Source: Motiliproteus sp047622605 (GTDB lineage Bacteria > Pseudomonadota > Gammaproteobacteria > Pseudomonadales > Balneatricaceae). From it: a stretch of 31,196 bases of DNA. Positions 24,420-31,196 of this stretch are shown here, piece after piece. Both the position numbers and the translations under genes were made by a program. Positions within the stretch are counted from its first letter, which is position 1, and every line of letters starts with the position of its first letter. The stretch is taken from contig JBLHND010000024.1 in the NCBI GenBank assembly GCA_047622605.1, positions 1-31,196 on the forward strand. Direction: 5' to 3'. A model generated the notes under the pieces. The model did not search any database. It worked only from the letters and a program-made list of their open reading frames with translations, and had not been told where the DNA came from.

Positions 24420-24968
24420 CTATTTTTCCCAGGCAAACTGCTTGAACGCTTCATCGACGGGGGTCTCGGCGAAATGATTGACATAGTTGCTCATTACTTT
24501 TTGTGCCATGCCAAGCGTTATTTCCAGCAACTGTTGCTGTCCGTAGCCTGCGGCATAGAAACTCGTGATCTCGGCATCGGATAGCCGGCCGCGGCTATGC
24601 AACATCGCGAGAGTCGTGTCGTGCAGCGCCTGGAGTTTTGCGGTGGGCATTGCCGTGCTGTTTCTGAGTGCTTCGGTTAATGCCGGGTCAACCTTCATCA
24701 TATTGGCAATACCCGTATGGGCGGGAACGCAATAGTGGCATTCATGCTCGACGTTAATGGTTTGCCACACCACGGTGAGCTCTTCGGCATCAAAGGAGGT
24801 GGCTTGAAATAGCCCGTGCAGCACCTGGTAACCTTCGAGTACGGCAGGGGCTTCGGCCATCACGCCGTGCAGACCCGGCAGCCTGCCGAAGGCTTTGATC
24901 GATTTCTCCAGTAACGGCTTGCTCTCTTTAGGGGCGGATTCCAGGGTGTGAATTTTAAAATTACTCAT
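24420..24968 (-). CDS. Carboxymuconolactone decarboxylase/AhpD-like protein
   Basis: 182 aa. The AhpD-like core is present: WQTINVEHECHYCVPAH, with the Cys-x-x-Cys pair and downstream His of the peroxidase-type active site, preceded by a helix bundle (GYQVLHGLFQ) and followed by HSRGRLSDAEI and ITLGMAQKVMSNYVNHF. Members reduce peroxides or act as thiol-disulfide oxidoreductases. I chose ATG 24968 (GGAG upstream); a longer frame reaches 25175 but crosses the operators and the divergent TetR start. It is divergent from the TetR gene with two operators between, so it is the likely target of that repressor. Confidence 0.88.
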   Translation of the reverse strand: MSNFKIHTLESAPKESKPLLEKSIKAFGRLPGLHGVMAEAPAVLEGYQVLHGLFQATSFDAEELTVVWQTINVEHECHYCVPAHTGIANMMKVDPALTEALRNSTAMPTAKLQALHDTTLAMLHSRGRLSDAEITSFYAAGYGQQQLLEITLGMAQKVMSNYVNHFAETPVDEAFKQFAWEK

Positions 24969-25048
24969 AGTTTCTCCAGCATTCTCTGCAATAGATGTAG
25001 GCATAGATATCAGCAATAGATTGGCTGAGGGCGTTACTTTATCTGGTA

Positions 25049-25087
25049 TTGAACGATCGTTCAAGATAAAATTGAACGATCGTTCAA
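25049..25087. promoter_or_regulatory. Two identical 16-bp TetR operators
   Basis: The perfect palindrome TTGAACGATCGTTCAA occurs at 25049-25064 and 25072-25087, 23 bases start to start. The second copy ends 13 bases before the TetR GTG start. This is a textbook arrangement for a TetR dimer pair repressing both its own gene and the divergent AhpD-like gene. Confidence 0.9.
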
Positions 25088-25100
25088 CAGGGGTGCAGCA

Positions 25101-25679
25101 GTGAGTAAGGCAAAGCATGATCGCCAGGATGTAATCCAGAAGGCTACCGATCTTTTTTGGGAAAAAGGCTTCCACGCCACGTCCATGCGTAATATCCAGC
25201 AGGCGATCGACATGCGCCCTGGCAGCATTTACGCCAGCTTTGGCAGTAAAGAAGGATTGTTTAAAGAGACCTTACAACACTACGCAGATACGAGCCTGAT
25301 TCGACTAAATACCAGTGTAAGGGCTGCATCGTCGCCGATTGAGGGGTTAAAACTGTTTATCAAGGATGTGGTGATCGGCTGCCGCGCATCGGCCCCCAGT
25401 GGTATGTGTATGCTGGTTAAGACCCTGTCGGAGCTGACCCCTGAGAATGCCGACCTGCTCGCCGAGGCGCAGCGGTTGTTGGGGACTATAGAGACGGCGT
25501 TTACCGCCCTGCTGGTGCAAGCCCAGGTGCGCGGAGAGCTTGATCGTTCAAAAGATCCAGAGCGTATAGCGCGTTATCTGCAGGTGCAGCTGATGGGGCT
25601 GCGAGCTTATGCCCGTGCCAATGAGAGTGACGACCAGATCAGGGTGCTGATTGAGGATGTGTTCGATCACCTGCGCTAA
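25101..25679 (+). CDS. TetR/AcrR-family repressor
   Basis: 192 aa. The N-terminal DNA-binding domain is standard: VIQKATDLFWEKGFHATSMRNIQ, then MRPGSIYASFGSKEGLF. The C-terminal ligand domain contains GMCMLVKTLSEL (with a cysteine two residues into the segment) and resembles the TetR_C_11/16 type found in regulators of thiol- or electrophile-responsive genes. The GTG start at 25101 has AGGGG upstream. The target is inferred from the operator pair and the divergent AhpD-like gene; the ligand is unknown. Confidence 0.93.
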   Translation: MSKAKHDRQDVIQKATDLFWEKGFHATSMRNIQQAIDMRPGSIYASFGSKEGLFKETLQHYADTSLIRLNTSVRAASSPIEGLKLFIKDVVIGCRASAPSGMCMLVKTLSELTPENADLLAEAQRLLGTIETAFTALLVQAQVRGELDRSKDPERIARYLQVQLMGLRAYARANESDDQIRVLIEDVFDHLR

Positions 25680-25764
25680 GACAGATCGGCATGGCGCCCC
25701 TGCCGACAACTCCCTCTGTCAGTGTTCTATTGTCAGTGTTCTAGCCGAGCGCTAGCACCGGTCC

Positions 25765-25945
25765 TTATGCCGGCCAAACAAAGAGTATCAATGGCACCGC
25801 CAGCAACACAATCCACAGCTCCAGAGGCAGCCCCAAATCTCCGAAGGCGCCCCTCCCACCGGAATCATCGCCGCCAGCAGCACGATAACGGGCCAGTCGA
25901 TGGCATCGTAAAGAATCGACTGTTCCATACTCATAGGCAGCTACC
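25765..25945 (-). pseudogene. Remnant of an SLC13-type (DASS) transporter
   Basis: On the minus strand two short transporter pieces lie in different frames. The upstream piece reads YDAIDWPVIVLLAAMIPVGGA, here cited as DAIDWPVIVLLAAMIPVG, an internal membrane motif of SLC13 permeases. It then switches frame into FGDLGLPLELWIVLLAVPLI and LFVWPA with a stop at 25765, the typical SLC13 C-terminus. Roughly 150 codons between the two are missing and there is no start region. It is the scar of a deleted transporter gene. Confidence 0.7.
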
Positions 25946-26024
25946 CTGCGAAGATGCTACCCGCTTAGATTAGGATCCAGACGGGCTACCTCCAACCGAA
26001 AGCCACCTTCCCTGCTTATTCTAG

Positions 26025-29000
26025 TTAAACCAAGCATTCAGTGCACAACCTAGGCGCGGCGGCCTGAATTTCAACCAGACCGCTGCTCATATTCATAGCC
26101 TGCCCGTCATGTAGCAGGTGTTCAAATTGCAGAGGGGCTAGCGGACGAGAAAAATAAAGCCCCTGAATCTCATCACAGCCCAGGCTTTGGAGGTAAAGGA
26201 GCTGCTCCCGGGTATCGACGCCTTCAGCGAGCACCTTGCACTGGAGGTTGTGTGCCATGCTGATTATGGTATTAACAATAGCGACATCGGCTGGCTCCTC
26301 GATCAGATGCCTGATAAACAGCGGGGCTATGTTTATCCTGTCGATCGGAAACTGTCTTAAATAGGCCAGACTCGAATACCCGGTGCCGAAGTCATCGATC
26401 GCAAACTGAACCCCCAGTGCTCTGACCCGAGCCAGGGTCTTGATCATCGTCTCAGGGTTCTCCATCATCATGCTTTCGGTAATCTCCAGCTCCAGCATGT
26501 CGGCTGCCAGGCCCGATTTTTCCAGCGCCTGCTGCACCACCCCCAACAGATCGATCTCCCGTAGTTGACGCGCTGACAGGTTAACCGAGACCGGCCCGAC
26601 ACTCAGTCCGGTAGTTATCCAGCGTTGTTGCTGCTGACAAGTACGTTCCAGAGCCCATTGACCTATAGGGATGATCAGTCCTGATTCTTCTGCCAGGGGA
26701 ATAAGTTTTCCAGGTTCGATCAACCCACGTACAGGATGCTGCCAGTAAATCAAGGCTTCCGAACCCAGCACCCGGCCGGATGCCAGCGCGATCTTCGGCT
26801 GGAAATGGAGTACCAGTTGCTGGGACGCTAGCGCGCTATGCAGATCACTCAGCAGGCTCTCTTTTTCGGTCAGCACATCTTCCAGTCTGGACGTGTACAG
26901 GCAGTATTGATTACGCCCCAGCTCTTTGGCTTGATACATCGCAATATCGGCCTGGTGAAACAGGGTCTCTACATCGGCTGCATCTCTGGGGAAGCGACTA
27001 ACCCCCAGGCTACAGTGCATCTCGATGGCTCGTTGGGAGATGAGGAAGGGTTGGGTAAACGCCGAAAAAATCTTATCGACGATACTGAGCATACCCGCCT
27101 CAGTACTTAGGTCATTGAGTACTATTACGAATTCATCTCCGCCATGGCGTCCCACGGTATCAGTCTCACGCACTGCGGTGAGCAGACGCAGGCTAACCTC
27201 TTTAAGCAGTGCATCGCCGACACTATGGCCATAGCTATCATTGATGAGTTTGAAGTCGTCAAGGTCGATGAACAACAAGGCACCTTCTTTACGGTTACGG
27301 CGAGAGTGCGCCAGCGCCTGTTCCAACCGATCTTTTAACAATGTGCGGTTGGGCAGTGTAGTGAGGTGGTCACGGGTTGCTAACTCCTGCAGCTGCTGCT
27401 CGGCGTGTTTACGTTCGGTAATATCCTCTTTAACCTCAATAAAGTGAGTAATCTCTCCCTGGTCGTTATTGATCGGCGAGATATTCTTAGATTCCCAGAA
27501 CAGCTCGCCGTTTTTCTTGCTGTTCAGCAGTTCCCCACGCCATTCCTGGCCGGCCAGCAGTGTCTTCCAGAGCTCTTGATGGGTCAGTAAGGGATTCAAG
27601 TCTGATTGGAGCAACGCCGGTCTTAATTCTTTGGCTTCCTCGACAGAGTAACCCGTTAGGCTGGTAAAGTGCTGATTTACATATCCAATATTTCCGTTCT
27701 TGTCATAAATCACGACGGCGGCATGGCTCTGATCCATCGCATAGGATAAATGTCGATCCTGGGCATCCGCCTGGTCGGACTCGATCAGGCGAGCCAGCGT
27801 GTGGGAGACCATCTGCAGAAAGGCTTCGTCGTTCCACTGAGTATCCTTGTTTTGGGTCGCCTCGATAATCAGCACGCCCTGATTGCCCTCCTCCTGCGCA
27901 AGGATGGGCATCCAGTACTGGCCCAGGCACGCGTGACTGCCGGCGATGGCTGCCGCTTGTTCGAAGGCTTGTTTGGAGTCAAGATAGAAAATCTTACTCA
28001 GCAGCAAGGACTCCTGAACAGCGTTGTCAGCCAGGGGCAGAGACGCCGGATAGTCGGCCGCATCCATTGCGCTACTGGCCATCAGATAAAGATTCTGCTG
28101 TGAGGGGTCGGTGAGGTAAACGGCTGCGCTCAGGCTTCTCCCCAGAACAGGCCCTCTGAGCAGCATCTCCAAGATGCGCTCGACCTTGCTCGTAACAGGT
28201 ATCAACTCCATCGTAATCTGGAGCATCGAAGAGAGCAGCTGTTGCACATCCAGATCGGCTCGGACCTCTGCGGCGGCGGCACGCTCGATCTGTTCACGCG
28301 CCACAAACTGTTGCAGCTCATCCTGAGCCTGTGACAACTCGGTGGAGCGTACATCGACGCGTTGCTCAAGCCTCTCGCGAGCTAGATTGAGCGCCTTAAA
28401 CTGGCCTGTTATCTGTAGATGCTTATTCCTGATGGCCGCCTCGGCGCGGCGGCCGATCCACAACAGTGCGGCGTACAGGCTGACCATCGTGGCGACCACG
28501 ATCAACGCCAGGATTGCCAGCTGCTGATTTAGCGCGACATGCTCAGGCGTCACATCGCCGTAGAGTTCGACTGCTCCGATGATCTGGTTATATGGCCCTT
28601 CGGTGAGCGGGAAGTAGGATTGGACTACGTTCTGGACCGGGGTTCCTGGTGCTGAGACCCACGCGTTGTGATCAAGCTTACTGCCGGTCTTGCCTTGCTC
28701 GTCGCTTGGGCTAGAAAAAACACGGTTGCCCTTAGTATCATAGATATTGAGCTTAACGATCAGAGTGCTGCGGAGCTGCAAAGCTAGGGATTGTTTTAAC
28801 TCAAGGACTTCGGCCTCCAAGCCCGGCCCTACCGGTATAGCGGCTTGTAGCAGAGCGGTATAGAGAGGTTGCTGCACCTCCTGAAAAGAATTAAAAAATA
28901 CTTGGTTTTGCCTCACGCCTAGCGCACGTTGTTGCTTTATTTCCAGGTTATAAAGGATCAGCATCAGCGTCGATGCCGCAATAGCGATAGCTAAAAAGCT

Positions 29001-29033
29001 GGCTATAGAAAAGAATCGTTGGAGTTTTAACAT
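26025..29033 (-). CDS. Membrane PAS-GGDEF-EAL cyclic-di-GMP protein
   Basis: 1002 aa. Order: transmembrane helix (about 8-27), periplasmic sensor region (about 28-165), second helix (about 170-192), coiled coil (about 200-245), GAF-like region (about 250-425), PAS (about 430-555), GGDEF (about 565-725) and EAL (about 735-985). The diguanylate cyclase site is intact (RHGGDEFVIVL) with an RxxD inhibitory site (RETD) five residues before it. The EAL domain has SEALIYW, VNLSARQL, LELEITES, DDFGTGYSS, AEGVD and EIQGLYFSRPL, but the LKID motif reads INIA, losing the Lys and Asp used for catalysis. It is thus probably a cyclase with a sensing or inactive EAL. It is monocistronic. Confidence 0.92.
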   Translation of the reverse strand: MLKLQRFFSIASFLAIAIAASTLMLILYNLEIKQQRALGVRQNQVFFNSFQEVQQPLYTALLQAAIPVGPGLEAEVLELKQSLALQLRSTLIVKLNIYDTKGNRVFSSPSDEQGKTGSKLDHNAWVSAPGTPVQNVVQSYFPLTEGPYNQIIGAVELYGDVTPEHVALNQQLAILALIVVATMVSLYAALLWIGRRAEAAIRNKHLQITGQFKALNLARERLEQRVDVRSTELSQAQDELQQFVAREQIERAAAAEVRADLDVQQLLSSMLQITMELIPVTSKVERILEMLLRGPVLGRSLSAAVYLTDPSQQNLYLMASSAMDAADYPASLPLADNAVQESLLLSKIFYLDSKQAFEQAAAIAGSHACLGQYWMPILAQEEGNQGVLIIEATQNKDTQWNDEAFLQMVSHTLARLIESDQADAQDRHLSYAMDQSHAAVVIYDKNGNIGYVNQHFTSLTGYSVEEAKELRPALLQSDLNPLLTHQELWKTLLAGQEWRGELLNSKKNGELFWESKNISPINNDQGEITHFIEVKEDITERKHAEQQLQELATRDHLTTLPNRTLLKDRLEQALAHSRRNRKEGALLFIDLDDFKLINDSYGHSVGDALLKEVSLRLLTAVRETDTVGRHGGDEFVIVLNDLSTEAGMLSIVDKIFSAFTQPFLISQRAIEMHCSLGVSRFPRDAADVETLFHQADIAMYQAKELGRNQYCLYTSRLEDVLTEKESLLSDLHSALASQQLVLHFQPKIALASGRVLGSEALIYWQHPVRGLIEPGKLIPLAEESGLIIPIGQWALERTCQQQQRWITTGLSVGPVSVNLSARQLREIDLLGVVQQALEKSGLAADMLELEITESMMMENPETMIKTLARVRALGVQFAIDDFGTGYSSLAYLRQFPIDRINIAPLFIRHLIEEPADVAIVNTIISMAHNLQCKVLAEGVDTREQLLYLQSLGCDEIQGLYFSRPLAPLQFEHLLHDGQAMNMSSGLVEIQAAAPRLCTECLV

Positions 29034-29425
29034 CGCTAAGATCCCTCTAGCGTGATTGCGCTCGGGCCTGATGTCGTATCAAACCCAAACTATAAATCTG
29101 TCCCGATGCCGAGTATGCCATGACTGCTAATACTCGAACAGTCACTCTAATAGTCAGACCCATCATTCCCCCCCCCCGGACTCTGACGCCTGACGCCTGA
29201 CGCCTGACGCCAAGAGTGTTTGCTAACAGGCCTGCAGCTGCTCAGGCTGACGTTAAAGACGGGGTTGGTTAAATCCAACACTTAGGGTCGCATCGGTAAT
29301 AGTTATGATTTTTTATTTCATCAATACTTAGGGTCTAGCAGACCTATATTCACCTTCTGACTCGACATTCACCCCTGGCTGGCTTGCCTGGATACTCAGC
29401 AACAACAATAAGACCGAGGTGCAGC
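29034..29425. other. 392-bp intergenic region before the M20 hydrolase operon
   Basis: It holds the back-to-back promoters of the cyclic-di-GMP gene and the arginine operon. Visible oddities are a run of 10 C (29168-29177), four tandem TGACGCC units, two ACTTAGGGTC motifs 46 bases apart (29280, 29326) that could be activator sites, and a partial duplication of the start of the next gene (29367-29402). No gene is seen. Confidence 0.6.
29184..29211. repeat. Four tandem copies of TGACGCC
   Basis: Perfect 7-bp units at 29184, 29191, 29198 and 29205, close after a C10 run. It is a simple-sequence repeat in non-coding DNA. Confidence 0.9.
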
Positions 29426-30667
29426 ATGCAACAAGATCCGATATTCACCCCCTGGCTGGATTGGCTGGATACCCAGCAGTCTCAGATGCTGGCGTCCACT
29501 ATCGAGCTGTCACGCATCAATTCTGGCTCCTTCAATGCGGACGGCGTCAATGCCGTCGCTGAGGCCTTAAATACGCTCAGCGCGGGACTGGGGGGTGAGC
29601 GGCGTTTTATCGAGGTTGCCCCCCATGTATCCATCAATGCCAGCGGTGAGCGGATCGAGCACCCGCTGGGGCGCGCGCTCTCTATTCGTAAGCGCCCCGA
29701 GGCCCCCCTGCAGGTTTTTCTGGGCGGTCATCTCGATACCGTGTTCGCGACCGATCACCCGTTTCAGGATGTGCAATGGTTGGATAATGACACCCTCAAC
29801 GGACCCGGGGTTGCCGATCTTAAAGGCGGGCTGGTACTGATGTTTAAAGCGCTCGAAGCGCTGGAGCGCAGCCCCTGGGCGGAGCAGATAGGCTGGGAGG
29901 TGCTGCTCAACCCTGACGAAGAGATCGGCTCGGCCAGCTCTGCGCAACTCTTAATCGATGCCGCGCAACGTAATCACTTGGGAATGATTTTTGAGCCTTG
30001 TTTTGCCGATGGCAATCTGGCTGGAGAGCGCAAAGGCAGTGGTAATTTCAGCGTGCTGGCCAAGGGCCGTGCTGCCCATGCGGGGCGTGAACATCATCTA
30101 GGACGCAACGCCATCCGCGCCCTGTGCGACTTTATCAGCGGCCTTGATGACCTCAACGGCCAGCGGCCCGGCGTGACCATCAACCCCGGCTTTATTCAGG
30201 GTGGCGGCGCGGTCAACGTGGTCCCCGATACCGCTCTGGCGCGGTTTAATATCCGCCTGGAGCGTCCCGAAGACCAGGACTGGTGCTTGCAGCAGATCGA
30301 CAGCCTGATAGCCGAGATCAGCGGCCGTGACGGCCTGAACCTGGAACTGCATGGCCAGTTTGGCCGTAAGCCCAAGGTCCTCAGTCCGACCAATGTGCGC
30401 CTGTTTGAACTGCTGCGCGAATGTGGTCAGAGCCTGGATCTGGATCTGCACTGGCTGCCCACCGGTGGCTGCTGCGATGGTAACAACCTGGCCGCCGCCG
30501 GCCTGCCCAATATAGATACCCTCGGGGTCCAGGGCGGCAAGATTCATAGTAGTGATGAATACTGCCTCGTTAGCAGCCTGAGCCAACGCGCCAAGCTGAG
30601 TGCCCTGTTGCTGCTGAAACTTGCCTCAAGCGAAGACCGGCTCTGGCTGGAGAAACGCGAATGCTAA
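29426..30667 (+). CDS. M20-family metallohydrolase (carboxypeptidase G2-like)
   Basis: 413 aa. The two-zinc catalytic set of M20 enzymes is present: GGHLDTVF (His and Asp), GPGVADLKGG (bridging Asp), NPDEEIGS (general-base Glu and ligand Glu), FEPCFADG and GKIHSSDEY (final His). The dimerisation insert with GRAAHAGREHHLGRNAI lies in the middle. It cleaves an amide from an acyl- or peptidyl-amino acid; the exact substrate is not readable. The ATG at 29426 has GAGGT upstream; an in-frame ATG at 29384 is in a duplicated stretch and less likely. The stop overlaps astA (ATGCTAA), so it is co-transcribed with arginine catabolism and probably handles a related amino-acid derivative. Confidence 0.9.
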   Translation: MQQDPIFTPWLDWLDTQQSQMLASTIELSRINSGSFNADGVNAVAEALNTLSAGLGGERRFIEVAPHVSINASGERIEHPLGRALSIRKRPEAPLQVFLGGHLDTVFATDHPFQDVQWLDNDTLNGPGVADLKGGLVLMFKALEALERSPWAEQIGWEVLLNPDEEIGSASSAQLLIDAAQRNHLGMIFEPCFADGNLAGERKGSGNFSVLAKGRAAHAGREHHLGRNAIRALCDFISGLDDLNGQRPGVTINPGFIQGGGAVNVVPDTALARFNIRLERPEDQDWCLQQIDSLIAEISGRDGLNLELHGQFGRKPKVLSPTNVRLFELLRECGQSLDLDLHWLPTGGCCDGNNLAAAGLPNIDTLGVQGGKIHSSDEYCLVSSLSQRAKLSALLLLKLASSEDRLWLEKREC

Positions 30668-31196
30668 TCGTAAGGCCAGTTATCTTTGCTGATATTCAGG
30701 CGCTGGAACAGTTGGCTGTCGTCGCCGGGGGCAGTATGTCCACCCTGCCCGCCAACCGTGATCATCTGTCGGAGCTGATCGGCGCCACCCAGCGTGCGCT
30801 GCGCACCGAGGTGTCGCAACCCAACGCGGAGACCTATCACTTCGTTCTCGAGGATAGCACCACCGGAGAGATCCTGGGGGTTTCCGGGATCAACGCCGCC
30901 GTCGGTCTGGAATCGCCCTTTTACAGTTACCGCATCGACCAGGTGGTGCATGCGTCCAGTGATCTGCAGATCCACAATCGGATCCCTGCCCTGCACCTAT
31001 GCCAAGATCATACCGGTTCAAGCAGCCTATGCAGCCTGTTCTTAGCACCGCAACACCGCAACGCCGAAAACCTACAGCTGCTGTCGCGGGCACGGATGCT
31101 GTTTATGGCCTGCCATCGGCACCGCTTTGCCGATCGTACCCTGGCCGAATTGCAGGGTGTGTTGGATGAACAGCTCAAATCACCCTTCTGGGAAGC
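30661..31196 (+). CDS. astA: Arginine N-succinyltransferase (5' part)
   Basis: The frame opens at ATG 30661, overlapping the hydrolase stop, and runs past the window end (178 codons seen of about 340). Marks of AstA are present: MLIVRPV, STLPANRDHLSELI, YHFVLED, GEILGVSGINAAVGL, SPFYSYR, LCQDHTGSSSLCSLFL, LLSRARMLFMA, LAELQGVLDEQ, SPFWE. It transfers succinyl from succinyl-CoA to arginine, the first step of the arginine succinyltransferase pathway. Compared with relatives a few positions are unusual (LHLCQDHTG where LFLANDLTG is common), but it looks functional. Confidence 0.93.
   Translation, partial: MLIVRPVIFADIQALEQLAVVAGGSMSTLPANRDHLSELIGATQRALRTEVSQPNAETYHFVLEDSTTGEILGVSGINAAVGLESPFYSYRIDQVVHASSDLQIHNRIPALHLCQDHTGSSSLCSLFLAPQHRNAENLQLLSRARMLFMACHRHRFADRTLAELQGVLDEQLKSPFWE

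Overview
The window looks like chromosomal DNA of a gammaproteobacterium, most likely a marine, Oceanospirillales-type organism. This rests on a 531-residue isocitrate lyase of the Pseudomonas/marine type, malate synthase G, an arginine N-succinyltransferase, and a near-perfect gammaproteobacterial dif site at 20980-21007. The genus is an inference.

Layout. 1-402: the 5' part of an IS200/IS605-type tnpB (minus strand) with hairpins at its upstream end. 515-1651: serC. 1949-5874: four overlapping minus-strand genes that look relatively AT-rich (DUF1611 P-loop protein, ABC exporter half with a degenerate ATPase, alpha/beta hydrolase, lipoprotein). They form one coupled operon of unknown function. 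6348-11483: glyoxylate-shunt block with glcB, a LysR regulator and divergent aceA. 11710-12273: a small protein resembling an ADP-ribosyltransferase fold.

12507-22878 is the accessory region and the most interesting part. A RES/Xre (DUF2384) toxin-antitoxin pair with a 15-bp direct-repeat operator candidate is followed by a four-gene SMC-nuclease locus of the Wadjet/MksBEFG class in the order SMC (JetC-like), KITE/MukE-like (JetB-like), kleisin-like (JetA-like), Toprim nuclease (JetD-like). The usual Wadjet order is A-B-C-D, the SMC is of the DUF3584 kind, and the nuclease subunit is short (281 aa). Downstream lie a broken DUF6933 gene, the dif site, about 108-bp structured direct repeats, a 14-bp perfect inverted repeat and a complete tyrosine recombinase. 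An anti-plasmid-type locus therefore sits within 1 kb of the chromosome-dimer-resolution site. The KOPS-like octamers I found by eye (GGGNAGGG) all point toward dif.

23020-31196 returns to ordinary chromosomal genes: a DUF3127 SSB-like protein, a type II haloacid dehalogenase, a carboxymuconolactone-decarboxylase-like gene divergent from a TetR regulator with two identical 16-bp operators, an SLC13 transporter remnant, a large PAS-GGDEF-EAL protein whose EAL domain lacks the usual LKID lysine and aspartate, and the start of an arginine-catabolic operon (M20 hydrolase, then astA, which runs off the end).

All family assignments were made by reading motifs; no database search was run.
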